From a bacterium (lineage in GTDB: Bacteria; UBP6; JAFGXH01): a DNA stretch of 36,820 nt. Both the position numbers and the translations under genes were made by a program. This document shows positions 1 through 10,717 of this stretch, one piece after another (position 1 is the stretch's first letter; every line of letters starts with the position of its first letter). Location: assembly GCA_016936735.1 (NCBI GenBank), contig JAFGXH010000277.1, positions 1 to 36,820 on the forward strand, read 5' to 3'. The notes beneath the pieces are model-generated. The model was not told the origin of the DNA, searched no databases, and saw only the letters and a list, made by a program, of their open reading frames with translations.

Positions 1-25
1 TAAATCTGGATAGATATAACTCTAA

Positions 26-2302
26 CTATTTATTTATAAAATTAATAATCTCTTGATCTATTCTATTTTGAAGCTCAATTATCTTTTTTAGTATTAAATC
101 TTTTTTATCTGTTGAGCTGTTAAGAATATATTTCTGATTTTCAATAATATCTTTGACAATTTTAGATATTTTTTCATCCTCAGACTCTGTTGGAATATAT
201 ATTGGGATTTGAAGTAGTGGAATCGAGTATAACTCTAAAATTTTTCCCTTCCTTTTCCCTCTATGATAAAGCCACTCATAGTATGGTTTTGAGTTTAAAA
301 GAGCTAAAAGATAATATATTGAAAATGGAACACTATTTTTTAAAGTTATATAGTATATATCTGCACTTCCAAAAAAATCGCTCTCCGATAGTGCAAATCT
401 ATTCTCTATTGAGCGTTGTGGGGCAACAATTTTTAGATTCTCAAATATTTTTTTATCTCTTGGACGATGAATTTTATACCAGATATAGTTCTCATCATAT
501 CTTTTTATTCTTGCCTTTAATATAGACTCATATTTTAAAAAATGCTCCTTTATCTCACTATATCTATCTAAATCGATTGCTTTATTTATATAAAGAACCC
601 TTTTTGTTGTATTTTCATTTACAGTATATTTATATATATCTGAGTTTTTATAAAATCTTTTTATAAAATCTGACGATTTCTCATTTTTAAACTCTATTTT
701 TTCTGAATCAAAAATAAATGCACTATCACAACCTGAAACAATCCCCTGATTCACACTAGCAAAACTTGATAGAGTTGGAAAATGCTCCATTTTTTTTATT
801 AATGAGTTCTCCTCTATATTTTTTGGAAAAATATAGTAATTTTCTCCAAAATATAGCTCTTTTTGCTTCACTTGAGAAACAATTTTATCTATTTTATATC
901 TTTTTTTAGATATATTTTTATTGGAGTTTGTTATTTTTGAAACTGGTTCTGAACCACTCTGCTCATATCGTATAAATGTTGCTAAAGAGTCTGGATTATA
1001 TGATTTTTTTAAAATAGATATTAAATTGTGTTGACCAATTGCCAGTTTAAAAACTCTTACCTCTTGAAAATCAAACATTTTTTCAATAGAGACTTTTTCA
1101 GAGAGTGTTTTTCTTAAATTTTTTCCACTGGTTGCTGTTAAAAAATAGTTTGTTGTTATAAATGATAAAACACCATCACTATTTAAAACATCAATAGCAT
1201 AGAAAAAAAAGAAGTAGTAAAAATCCATTTTACTTTGATAATATTTTCCAAAATAGCCCTCTTTAGCCTTTTGAAAAATCTCTTTGTTCCCTTTTTCACC
1301 AATATATGGTGGATTTCCTATCACAAAATCGAATTTTTCTTTAAAAAAATCGTTAAATTCACTCTGATTTTTTATGTCAAAAATATTTTTCTCATAAAAA
1401 AAACTGAATTTTGAAAGAGTCTCAACTCCTCTATTATGTTCATGATCTATTATCTCTTGATAATTGATGAGAGTTAATGCAAGTCTCATTTTTGCAATAG
1501 ATATTGCATCTGAATCAATATCAATAAGTGTTAAATTATTATAAATAAAATCTTTTATCTCTGAAAAACTATTTAAAACCAGATTATCTTTTAAAAATTT
1601 TATTAATGGAATTAAAAAGGCTCCAGCACCAATAGATGGCTCTAAAACTCTCACTTTTTTCAGATTTTTTAAAAGTGGATAACTCTCTTGAAGTATAAAT
1701 GTTACCATATCTTGTGGTGTATAAAAAGAGCCTTTACCTTTTTTTGTAGAATCTTCAGAGATATACTCCAACATTAATGCAAGAGTTTGTGGAGTGATTA
1801 TATTTTTATCATCAATAAACTCATCTATTGAGAACTCAAATTGATTAAAAATTGAGAAAAGTTTTAAAAACCAACTATTATCAATATATATATCACTATT
1901 TTCTAACATAATATCTATATCATTTTTATGAAAAAAATCCTCACTAATAAAAGGTGTTAATGCAAAATGTGCTGTTCGAACCTCTTTTACTCTTAACTCT
2001 GTTTTTACAGGTAAAACATCAAATAGTAATCTATTAAAAATATCTTTATGATAGTTTTGACTGTTTATAACTGCCATTTCTGAAAAATATTTCTCTGAAA
2101 TCAGTGGAAATTTAAATTTTTTAGATATTTTTTGTTGTAAAAATTTTAAAAAAAGTGCTCTTTTAACTGTTTCTAAAAAATAGTATTTTTTTTTAAAGCT
2201 ATCTAAAAATAAAAAATCTGAACTTTTATTTTCTAAATAGTTGTTACTATTTTCATAAAAATCTTTAATTTGATTTAAAAATAGTTTCTCTTTTCTATTC
2301 AT
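26..2302 (-). CDS. Adenine-N6 DNA methyltransferase, Eco57I/TaqI-like (type II/IIG-like), no recognisable N-terminal nuclease domain
   Basis: 758-aa ORF with GKGSFYTPQDMV, VLEPSIGAGAFLIPL (SAM-binding motif I) and FDFVIGNPPYIGEKG (motif IV NPPY); C-terminal part resembles a TaqI-like specificity domain (YYLLALLNSKPYYEWL). Confidence 0.88.
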   Translation of the reverse strand: MNRKEKLFLNQIKDFYENSNNYLENKSSDFLFLDSFKKKYYFLETVKRALFLKFLQQKISKKFKFPLISEKYFSEMAVINSQNYHKDIFNRLLFDVLPVKTELRVKEVRTAHFALTPFISEDFFHKNDIDIMLENSDIYIDNSWFLKLFSIFNQFEFSIDEFIDDKNIITPQTLALMLEYISEDSTKKGKGSFYTPQDMVTFILQESYPLLKNLKKVRVLEPSIGAGAFLIPLIKFLKDNLVLNSFSEIKDFIYNNLTLIDIDSDAISIAKMRLALTLINYQEIIDHEHNRGVETLSKFSFFYEKNIFDIKNQSEFNDFFKEKFDFVIGNPPYIGEKGNKEIFQKAKEGYFGKYYQSKMDFYYFFFFYAIDVLNSDGVLSFITTNYFLTATSGKNLRKTLSEKVSIEKMFDFQEVRVFKLAIGQHNLISILKKSYNPDSLATFIRYEQSGSEPVSKITNSNKNISKKRYKIDKIVSQVKQKELYFGENYYIFPKNIEENSLIKKMEHFPTLSSFASVNQGIVSGCDSAFIFDSEKIEFKNEKSSDFIKRFYKNSDIYKYTVNENTTKRVLYINKAIDLDRYSEIKEHFLKYESILKARIKRYDENYIWYKIHRPRDKKIFENLKIVAPQRSIENRFALSESDFFGSADIYYITLKNSVPFSIYYLLALLNSKPYYEWLYHRGKRKGKILELYSIPLLQIPIYIPTESEDEKISKIVKDIIENQKYILNSSTDKKDLILKKIIELQNRIDQEIINFINK

Positions 2303-3825
2303 TAGGCTGTTTTTTTACTATTGAATGATAGGTAGCTTTTGAAAAAAGGCTCTAAATATTGAAGTTTATTAGTGTAATCTAATGTTTCACTATTTATTGT
2401 ATCATAGAGCTGTTTTAGAAAATGAGGTGTTTCTGGTGCACCAGCTTTTATTATTGATAACTCAATTGCAAAATTTAGTTTTTTTAGAATTCTCTCTTTC
2501 TCTGAAATAATATAGTTATTAAGTTTCTCTTTAAATATTGGTGATTTAAGATAGAGAGATTGTTGAGTTTTACTCATCTCATAAACCTGTTCATCAAAAA
2601 AGTTATCAAAATCAAAGAAGAAATGAAAACTGTTTTTGTTTATATATGAATAGAGAATATTTTTAGAGTTTGATGTCTCTAGTAAAAGTGGTTGAATGTT
2701 ATGGTTGATATATTTTTCACCTTTAAAATTACCTTTAAAAAAGAAATGGTGAATTAAAATGAATGTGTATGGTAAATCCTCTACTGAGATATCATAAAAA
2801 AAACCCTTTAAAATAGTTAATGCATGATCAAATCCAATCTCAATTGAGAATGGATGTGAAGATTTTAAATGTTTTATATAATCCTCTCTTGAGAATAGAG
2901 ATGGTTGACGAAACATTTGAGAATTAATTAATTTAAAATCTGTATCAAACTCAAAAATAGATGTATATCTTGTGTATTCAAAAAAGTCTGAAACAAGAAG
3001 AATTGTATCATTTTTTGCAGAGAAATATAGCTCAGTTCTATTTAAGAAACCATTTCTAACCCTTTGTTGAGCCTGAATTTTATCAAATTGAGTGTTTGGA
3101 AAAAGGTTTCGATAGTATAACTCTTTTGATGGATATAGTGTTTTTAAATATGGAAAAAATGATTTTATTTCAGATTCTCCCATTTTTGATATGATTTTAT
3201 AAAGCTCTTTTTTATATTTATCTGTTAAAAATGTATGAAACAGATATGATATAAACATTGTCTCTTTAGGTTGGAGAGATTTTATTGTGAGCCATAAATT
3301 ATTAATCTCATTTTTACTAAAAAAAATAAGCAGCTCATACGCTAAAAAAAATCTTAAATATGATTTTTTTGTTGCAATCTCAACAATTTTTTTTAGAAGC
3401 ATAACTTGATCAAGAGGAAACATTGTTTTTAATGTTGATATTTTAAAATTATAAAGGGGTGAGTAATCAATCATAAATTGATAAATAATACTTCTATAAT
3501 CACCCTTCTCAAGAACTTTTAGTTTATTTAAAAGTTTATCCTCCATCATTTTTAGATAGAAATATCTCATATCTCCAATAGGAAATGAGAAAAAATAGTT
3601 TAATAAATCTAAATAAAAAATTATCTCTTTTTGGGTGATATCATCTGTTATCATATTTAAAAGAGTTGGAATAACTTCAGAAAATTCATACTCTTCAGAT
3701 ATTAAATCAATCATTTTTGTAAAGTCTGTGTTTTTATTCTTTTTTATAAAAGAGACTAAATTGTGATTTGTATAGTTTCCTATTTTAAAAAAAGTGATAT
3801 TATTTTTATCCATTTGAGATTCCAT
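2302..3825 (-). CDS. Conserved-looking protein of unknown function, overlapping the methyltransferase start (TAATG)
   Basis: 507-aa ORF; stop TAA shares its last base with the methyltransferase ATG; helical-looking, no motif recognised. Confidence 0.7.
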   Translation of the reverse strand: MESQMDKNNITFFKIGNYTNHNLVSFIKKNKNTDFTKMIDLISEEYEFSEVIPTLLNMITDDITQKEIIFYLDLLNYFFSFPIGDMRYFYLKMMEDKLLNKLKVLEKGDYRSIIYQFMIDYSPLYNFKISTLKTMFPLDQVMLLKKIVEIATKKSYLRFFLAYELLIFFSKNEINNLWLTIKSLQPKETMFISYLFHTFLTDKYKKELYKIISKMGESEIKSFFPYLKTLYPSKELYYRNLFPNTQFDKIQAQQRVRNGFLNRTELYFSAKNDTILLVSDFFEYTRYTSIFEFDTDFKLINSQMFRQPSLFSREDYIKHLKSSHPFSIEIGFDHALTILKGFFYDISVEDLPYTFILIHHFFFKGNFKGEKYINHNIQPLLLETSNSKNILYSYINKNSFHFFFDFDNFFDEQVYEMSKTQQSLYLKSPIFKEKLNNYIISEKERILKKLNFAIELSIIKAGAPETPHFLKQLYDTINSETLDYTNKLQYLEPFFKSYLSFNSKKTA

Positions 3826-3906
3826 TTTCTTTGTAAATTATGACAATAAAAAACAAAACATTCTTATATTTTTTGTTAAAACAAAAAAATTAAATTTTAA
3901 AAAATA

Positions 3907-5139
3907 TTAATTTAAAACATCATTAATAGAGCAAACTTTTTGTTCAGATGTCTCCATATTTTTCTCAATATATGAGCTGTTTTTTAACTCATTCTCTCCA
4001 ATTAATATAACAGATTTTGCTCCTAATTTATTTGCCCATCTCATTTGACTTTTTAATGAACCACTACGAGGATCTATATCAACTGAGAATCCCTTTATTC
4101 TTAAAGATGTAGCAATTTTAAATGCCATATCAATCTGCTCTTTCCCAAGAGGAATAACAACATAGTCAATATATTCACTATTACTAATATTTTCAAGTAG
4201 ATATAGTAATCTTTCAACACCAATAGCAAAACCTATTGCCTCTGTTTCTGGCCCATCAAGTTGAGAAACAAGACCATTATATCTTCCTCCACCAAGAATT
4301 GTGTTTTGAGCACCAAGAATACCTCCCTCCTCTTTAACCTCAAAAGTTGTTCTCACATAATAGTCTAATCCTCTAACAATTCTATAATCTATTTTGTATG
4401 GGATTTTTATAAAATCAACAAGTTTTATAAGCTCCTCATGATGAGTTTTGCAAGTATCACAAACATAATCAATAATTATAGGTGATGACTCTGCAATCTC
4501 TTTACATTTACTATTTTTACAATCAAGAACTCTCAATGGATTTGTATCTAATCTTTTTTGGCAATGTTCACATAAATTATCAAAATGATTTGAAAAATAG
4601 TTTTTTAAAGCCTCTTTATATTTTGGTCTACACTCTTGACAACCAATAGTATTAATATAGAAAACATAACTTTTAATATCAAGTCTGTTTAATATTTCAG
4701 ATATTAAAGAGATTATCTCTGCATCTGCAAGTGGAGATGTTGCACCAAAATACTCAGCACCAATTTGATGAAATGCTCTATATCTACCTTTTTGAGGTCT
4801 TTCATGACGATACATTTCACCCATATAGTAGAGTTTTGTAACAGGTTGGTCATTAAAAAGTTTATTTTGAATATATGCTCTAACAACAGGAGCTGTTCCT
4901 TCAGGACGTAAACTTAGAGATGTTTTATCTCTATCTTCAAATGTATACATCTCCTTCTCAACAATATCTGTTGTTTCACCAACACCACGTTTAAAAAGGG
5001 CTGTCATCTCTAAAATAGGTGTTCTTATCTCTTTATAATTAAAATTTTTAAAAACCTCCATACAGATTTTTTCAACATAATGCCACTGAGAAATCTCTGA
5101 AGGTAGTATATCTTTCATTCCTGCAATTGTTTTAAGCAT
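3907..5139 (-). CDS. hisS: Histidyl-tRNA synthetase
   Basis: GMKDILPSE start, class II motif 2 (YYMGEMYRHERPQKGRYRAFHQIGAEYFG), HisRS motif VRGLDYYVRTTFEV, C-terminal anticodon-binding-like region. Confidence 0.97.
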   Translation of the reverse strand: MLKTIAGMKDILPSEISQWHYVEKICMEVFKNFNYKEIRTPILEMTALFKRGVGETTDIVEKEMYTFEDRDKTSLSLRPEGTAPVVRAYIQNKLFNDQPVTKLYYMGEMYRHERPQKGRYRAFHQIGAEYFGATSPLADAEIISLISEILNRLDIKSYVFYINTIGCQECRPKYKEALKNYFSNHFDNLCEHCQKRLDTNPLRVLDCKNSKCKEIAESSPIIIDYVCDTCKTHHEELIKLVDFIKIPYKIDYRIVRGLDYYVRTTFEVKEEGGILGAQNTILGGGRYNGLVSQLDGPETEAIGFAIGVERLLYLLENISNSEYIDYVVIPLGKEQIDMAFKIATSLRIKGFSVDIDPRSGSLKSQMRWANKLGAKSVILIGENELKNSSYIEKNMETSEQKVCSINDVLN

Positions 5140-5175
5140 ATTTTAAATCTCCAATACTTTGAATAGAGTTAATTT

Positions 5176-6453
5176 TTATATCTCTTTAACATAAAACTCT
5201 TCAAGATGAAGGGTTTTAATATAATTCTGTATCTCTTTATAAAAAATCTCTTCATCTATTTTTGTTAACTTTCTATTTCTCATAACCCAATCCCCATTAA
5301 TCATAACATGCTCTATTGCCTCCTCTGGATTTGAGAACACAATATGTGATATTGGATCTATATTTGGTATCATTGAGTAGTGATTTTTATTTATAAAAAC
5401 TAAATCAGCTAAAGCACCCTCTTTTATAACTCCAATCTGTTTTTTTAAAGCCTTTTGTGCATTTTTAGTTGCCATGAAATAGATCTCTTTTGGATGAATT
5501 GGCTCTCCAGATTTATAGTAGCCCAGTTTTGCTGCTAAATCCATCTCTAATAACATTGAGATATGATTATTTGAGGCTGAACCATCACTTCCTAATGTTA
5601 TATTTATCCCTTTTTTTTGTAGATTTTTTAGTGGCATTATACCTGAGTTTAATTTTAAATTGCTATGTGAATTATGTGCAATTGTAACTCCATATTTTGC
5701 TAATATCTCTGCATCGGAATCATTAATCCAAACACCATGAGCAGCTATTAATCTATCACTTAAAAATCCAATTGATTCTAAAAATGGAACAAGATCAAGA
5801 TTTTTCTGATTTTTGAAGTTTACTGCTTCAGATTCACTCTCAAGAAGATGAAATTGATATGGAATATCATATTTTTTTGATTGTTGGGCAACCCATTTTA
5901 TAGACTCTTCTGAAGTTGTGTATATTGCATGTGCAAAAAGTGTTGGATGAATTAATGAATCATTTTTATATTTTTCAATAAACTCAATAGCTCCATCTCT
6001 ATGACCAACACCAGGAAAACTTCTAAGTCCAATATTTTTTAGTGCTTCTGAATAGTTTTCAGCCATATAATACATATCAACAACAGATGTTGTTCCTGTT
6101 TTAATCTGTTCTATTGCTCCCATTACAGAACCAAAATAAACAAAATCAGGAGATACATACTTTCCCTCAACAGGAAAAATAACTTTTTGAAGCCACTCTA
6201 AAAGAGGAAGATGATCTGCTATACCCTTTAAAAAACTCATAGAAAGGTGTGTATGTGTATTTATTAATCCTGCTGATAGATAAAAATTAGCCCCATCAAA
6301 AATTTGATTATCTTTTTCTTCAGATTCGATTGGTAAATTTTCACACTCTTTTGATAATAACTCTATTTTTGAGATAATATTATCAGTTATAGTAATATTC
6401 CCTCTTTGTAACATCCCATTTTCTGAAATAAACTCTATATTTTTTATTATCAT
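5176..6453 (-). CDS. Amidohydrolase, MtaD/SsnA-like (5-methylthioadenosine/S-adenosylhomocysteine deaminase family)
   Basis: NTHTHLSMSFLKGIADHLPLLEWL, HLLESESE, LGSDGSASNN motifs of metal-dependent deaminases. Confidence 0.88.
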   Translation of the reverse strand: MIIKNIEFISENGMLQRGNITITDNIISKIELLSKECENLPIESEEKDNQIFDGANFYLSAGLINTHTHLSMSFLKGIADHLPLLEWLQKVIFPVEGKYVSPDFVYFGSVMGAIEQIKTGTTSVVDMYYMAENYSEALKNIGLRSFPGVGHRDGAIEFIEKYKNDSLIHPTLFAHAIYTTSEESIKWVAQQSKKYDIPYQFHLLESESEAVNFKNQKNLDLVPFLESIGFLSDRLIAAHGVWINDSDAEILAKYGVTIAHNSHSNLKLNSGIMPLKNLQKKGINITLGSDGSASNNHISMLLEMDLAAKLGYYKSGEPIHPKEIYFMATKNAQKALKKQIGVIKEGALADLVFINKNHYSMIPNIDPISHIVFSNPEEAIEHVMINGDWVMRNRKLTKIDEEIFYKEIQNYIKTLHLEEFYVKEI

Positions 6454-6661
6454 AAGACCCCAGAATTAAAATGGTCATTTTATATTACTTTAAAAAATAT
6501 GTCAATCTTTAGTTTGAAATTTTAAAGGCTTTATAAATGTTATATACTGTTTTTATCTTTTATAAGATACTAAATAATCATTTACTTTTTTTATAATTAA
6601 AAAATAGAGTTTTTTATAAATAACAAATTTTATAATTTGATACTTTATTATAAAATAAAAT

Positions 6662-6691
6662 TTGATTTTCAAATTTTAAATATTCTATAAT
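6662..6691 (+). promoter_or_regulatory. Putative sigma70-type promoter: TTGATT-N18-TATAAT
   Basis: -35 at 6662-6667, -10 at 6686-6691, just upstream of the DUF4124-like gene. Confidence 0.55.
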
Positions 6692-6714
6692 TGAAGTTGT
6701 TTTTGGAGTTTAAA

Positions 6715-7428
6715 ATGAAAAAAATAGTTGTCATATCAATATTAATGCTATCAATTTCTACTTTTGCAAAAATGTATCAATATAAAGACTCTAATGGAAC
6801 AATCTATTTTGTTGATGATATAAATAAAGTTCCTGATAATAAAATTGATTCTGCTGTAGCTGTTAACTCTAGATTTCTTCCAACAAAAATAGAAGAGATT
6901 GATAAAATGAGAAAAATAGTTATCAAAAATAAAGTCTATTATAAAGAGTTTGAGAATCAGATTTTTGCTTTAAAAGCTTGGGCTCAACTAATAGTAAATT
7001 CAGGAAATATAAGTTTTAAAACAGTTCAAAATAGATTAAGTTCAATAGATATTGAAAGTTATAATACAAAAAAGAAAAAAGTGTTACTTGCAAAACAGTT
7101 ATCAAACTATTTCAAAGTATTTGAAAATGAGTGGGTTAACTCTTATGAGATTCTTAATTTTATTTCAAGTGGTGATTCTGATATTGATAGCCTAAGAAAA
7201 AATTATAAAAAACTTCCAACAGCTCCAGAAAATGTTGAGGAGAGAATTGGTTTAGTTGAAAAATGGGGAAATGAGCTTCTTTTAAAACAAAAAGGTGATC
7301 AAAAATTTATAAAAGAGAGTCTAAAAGAGCTTAATGATAGATATGATATTCCTAATCCAGATATTCCTGAATTAGTAAAATTTGTTGATAAATTAATAAC
7401 AGAATATGAAAAAGAACAGAATCAATGA
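6715..7428 (+). CDS. Secreted DUF4124-like protein
   Basis: Signal peptide MKKIVVISILMLSISTFA, then KMYQYKDSNGTIYFVDDINKVP typical of DUF4124; start chosen at 6715, inside the 6691 ORF, after TTGGAG. Confidence 0.72.
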   Translation: MKKIVVISILMLSISTFAKMYQYKDSNGTIYFVDDINKVPDNKIDSAVAVNSRFLPTKIEEIDKMRKIVIKNKVYYKEFENQIFALKAWAQLIVNSGNISFKTVQNRLSSIDIESYNTKKKKVLLAKQLSNYFKVFENEWVNSYEILNFISSGDSDIDSLRKNYKKLPTAPENVEERIGLVEKWGNELLLKQKGDQKFIKESLKELNDRYDIPNPDIPELVKFVDKLITEYEKEQNQ

Positions 7429-8273
7429 GATTTTTTAAACAATTTAGAGTTCATATCCTACTACAAAAAGCCTCAAAACAGAAAAATCTAAACAAAGCAA
7501 TCCTCTACTATAAAAAAATTTTATCAATAGATCCTAAGATTTTATCTGTATACAACTATATAGGACTATGTTATTTTGAACTTTCAGATTTTAAAAATGC
7601 TGAAAACTATTTTTTAGAGGCAATATCAAAATTTACACCAGATTTTAAATCACAATATGAGGTTTTTTATAATTTAGCATTTACATATCATCAAATGGAA
7701 AGTTTTGAATTAGCATCAAAATATTATGAAAAAGCTATTTCTAAAAATCCAGATTATCCTTTTTCATATAAAAACTATGCCTATCTGCTTTTTTCTGAAA
7801 AAAAATATAAAGAGTCTCTTGAGATGTTTAAAAGATATTTATCATTTGAAAAAGATGCTGAGGTTGAAAATAATATTGCTGTTATATATGAAGAGATGGG
7901 AAAAACCTCTGAAGCAAAAAGATTTTACTTAAAATCAATAGAGACAAATCCTAAGTATGTTGTTTCATATTTGAATTTGGTAGATCTCTATTTTGAAGAG
8001 AAAAATATAGATGAGGCCTTTAATATATTAGAAAAAGGTAAAAGTAGTAATCCATACTCATCAGATATCTTTTTTAAACTATCACAACTCTACTATGAAC
8101 AAAAAGATTTTCAAAAATCTATTGAATATGGAGAAAAAGCTATTCATTTTGGTGCTAACACAGTGGAAACACATAAATTACTTGAAAAATCAAGATTCGA
8201 AATTGGAGATATTGAGGGAGCACAAAATGAAAGACAAATTATCGAAAAATTGGAAAAACAAAAAAATAGATAG
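7425..8273 (+). CDS. Tetratricopeptide-repeat protein
   Basis: Multiple TPR-like repeats (AILYYKKILSIDPKILSVYNYIGLCYFELSDFKNAENYF...); ATGA overlap with the upstream gene. Confidence 0.82.
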   Translation: MRFFKQFRVHILLQKASKQKNLNKAILYYKKILSIDPKILSVYNYIGLCYFELSDFKNAENYFLEAISKFTPDFKSQYEVFYNLAFTYHQMESFELASKYYEKAISKNPDYPFSYKNYAYLLFSEKKYKESLEMFKRYLSFEKDAEVENNIAVIYEEMGKTSEAKRFYLKSIETNPKYVVSYLNLVDLYFEEKNIDEAFNILEKGKSSNPYSSDIFFKLSQLYYEQKDFQKSIEYGEKAIHFGANTVETHKLLEKSRFEIGDIEGAQNERQIIEKLEKQKNR

Positions 8274-8309
8274 AGTCTCTTTATAATTTAATTTTAAAAA
8301 TGGAATAGA

Positions 8310-10523
8310 ATGTTTTTTATTTTTATTATATTCTCTTTAGTTTCAAATCCTATTGATGAGATAACATCAATTTTAAAGGATATAAAACCATACTACAGCA
8401 ATTTAACTCTTCCAAAATCTATTGAAACAGATTTTAAAGAGAATCAAAACCAATTTTTTACAATAACATCTCAATTTTTAGATAAATATCCATTAAATCC
8501 AACCAATTATAGGATTATTTTTTTGCGTGGATATCTTTATCATCAAAAAAAAGATTTTCAAAATAGTATAATAGAGTTTAAAAAAATATTAGGAGTTTAT
8601 ACAGAGTTACAGGACTATATTCTATTTTATCTTGGTGAAGGGTATGAATCAACAGGAGAGATATTAAAAGCCTATCAAGCTTATGCTCTTATAACTGAGA
8701 GTTCTAATTTTTTTGGAAGGGCAATAAAAAGAAAAATTGATATTCTTTTTTCACTAAAACGTTTTGAGGAGATAAGGATTTTTTTTAATAGAGAGAGTCA
8801 GCTTTTAGAGGATTTATCTTTTAGTATGATATATGCAAAAACATTAATTGAGCTAAAACAGGAGGATGAGGCAATTCTTCAACTAAAAAAAATATGGTTT
8901 CAATCACAAAATGAGGTGAAATTAGAGGTAGAGGGGATTTTAAAAAAATTTGAGCAAAATGGCAAACAGATTGCAAAAATATCTGCTCTTGAGAGTTATA
9001 ATAGATGTGAGTATCTTCTTCAAAAGGGGGATTACTTTACTATAAAAAACAGTTTTAAAGTTTCTCAAATAGTCTCCAATATAACTTCAGCAAGAACTGA
9101 TATCTGTATTTTAAAAGCATTTTTATATACTGGTGATTTATCAAAATCATATCAAATAGATAAGTTGAAAAAGATAAAGGAGAAAAAAAATAAGGTTATA
9201 TCCTACTATATTTTATATCTTGACTCTTTAAAATATTTTTATGAAAAAAAATATGATGAGGCTGAAAAAAAATTTTTACAATTGATTGAGGAGTATAAAC
9301 TATATCCAGATAATGAGAGAATTTATGAGTATTTAATTGATTTATATGATAAAAAAGGGGAGTTCGAAAAAAAATACACTATTTTAGATCAATATTTAAA
9401 AGAGTCATATTTTTCAAAAAGAGGATATTATCTAAATAATGCATATTGGTATCATTACAAAAATAAAAAATATAAAAAAGCAATATCATTTATTGATGAG
9501 TATTTAAAACTTTCAGATGAGAGTGATGATTTACGTGATGGAATGAGAGCAAGATACTATCGAATTAAATCAAATTTTTTTCTAAAAAATTATCAACTTG
9601 TTGTTGAAGAGACTATTGAATTAATCTCAGAGGATCCATTGAACTACTACTCATATCTTTCATACTTAATACTAAAAGATAATCCTAAAGAGTTTTCAAA
9701 AGAGTTATTATTAAAAAGTATTAAAGCTGTTAATAAAACTCGTAAATCGGCAGATTTAACACTATTTTATGGTAATAGTAAAATATTAAAAATATATGAG
9801 TTGATAAAACTTCAGCTTTTTGATTTAGGTAAAGCTGAGACTTTTAATTTTTTAAAAGTGGCTAAAACAGATATAGAGTATTTATCATCAGCACTTTTTT
9901 TTGAGGAGTTAAATCTATATAGAAGTTCAAGAAATGTCTATTTTAGAGAGTTAAGAAAATTATCATTTTTTAAAAGTTACAAAGATTTTATAACTTTCTG
10001 GCAATCTTTTTATCCAAAAAAATATAATAATGATGTTACAAATGCTTCAAAAAAATATAATGTTCCAACATCATTCATTTGGGGAATAATGAGAGAGGAG
10101 AGTGCCTATAATCCTTTTGCAAAATCTGTTTCAGATGCCTATGGTTTAATGCAACTTTTATACTCTACTGCACAAGAGACAGCCGATAGAATAAATATGA
10201 GACTTGGATCATATAATGATTTATATAAACCAGAGATAAACATACCTCTTGGAACAAAATATCTCTCTGTGTTATTAAATATGTTTTCAAATAATTTCTA
10301 TTATACTGCTGCATCCTATAATGGGGGAGCAACCAATGTAAAGCGTTGGATATCATCTGCTCCTGAAAATCAGGATATTTATGATTTTTCAGAGGATATT
10401 CCTTTTGAGGAGACTAATCGATATATATATAAAGTTATAGGATCCTATCATACATATCAGCTTTTGTATGAAAACTCATTTAAACTTTATGGTGTTGATA
10501 TTATAAAAGAGTTTTTTGAATAG
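8310..10523 (+). CDS. TPR-containing soluble lytic murein transglycosylase (SLT domain)
   Basis: C-terminal SLT motifs GIMREESAYNPFAKSVSDAYGLMQLLYSTA and AASYNGGATNVKRW; N-terminal repeat region. Confidence 0.9.
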   Translation: MFFIFIIFSLVSNPIDEITSILKDIKPYYSNLTLPKSIETDFKENQNQFFTITSQFLDKYPLNPTNYRIIFLRGYLYHQKKDFQNSIIEFKKILGVYTELQDYILFYLGEGYESTGEILKAYQAYALITESSNFFGRAIKRKIDILFSLKRFEEIRIFFNRESQLLEDLSFSMIYAKTLIELKQEDEAILQLKKIWFQSQNEVKLEVEGILKKFEQNGKQIAKISALESYNRCEYLLQKGDYFTIKNSFKVSQIVSNITSARTDICILKAFLYTGDLSKSYQIDKLKKIKEKKNKVISYYILYLDSLKYFYEKKYDEAEKKFLQLIEEYKLYPDNERIYEYLIDLYDKKGEFEKKYTILDQYLKESYFSKRGYYLNNAYWYHYKNKKYKKAISFIDEYLKLSDESDDLRDGMRARYYRIKSNFFLKNYQLVVEETIELISEDPLNYYSYLSYLILKDNPKEFSKELLLKSIKAVNKTRKSADLTLFYGNSKILKIYELIKLQLFDLGKAETFNFLKVAKTDIEYLSSALFFEELNLYRSSRNVYFRELRKLSFFKSYKDFITFWQSFYPKKYNNDVTNASKKYNVPTSFIWGIMREESAYNPFAKSVSDAYGLMQLLYSTAQETADRINMRLGSYNDLYKPEINIPLGTKYLSVLLNMFSNNFYYTAASYNGGATNVKRWISSAPENQDIYDFSEDIPFEETNRYIYKVIGSYHTYQLLYENSFKLYGVDIIKEFFE

Positions 10524-10717
10524 TTCTACTATTCTGTTTATATTTACAATATTTTTTATTGCATATAATTTCAGTAAATCAAAACCACATTGTTTATTAT
10601 TTTTTTTATTTTTACTCAAAAAATATTGATTTTGATATATTAACCAATTTTTTCATTTTTTTGTTGTTTTGTTTTTAATTTATAATATAATCAATGGAAA
10701 CTGTTATTGGAGAAAAT

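Noticed and set aside
190-525. Plus-strand ORF 190..525
   Set aside because: Antisense to the methyltransferase; no motif.
7726-8286. Plus-strand ORFs 7726..7932 and 8095..8286
   Set aside because: Out-of-frame, K/L-rich translations within the TPR gene.
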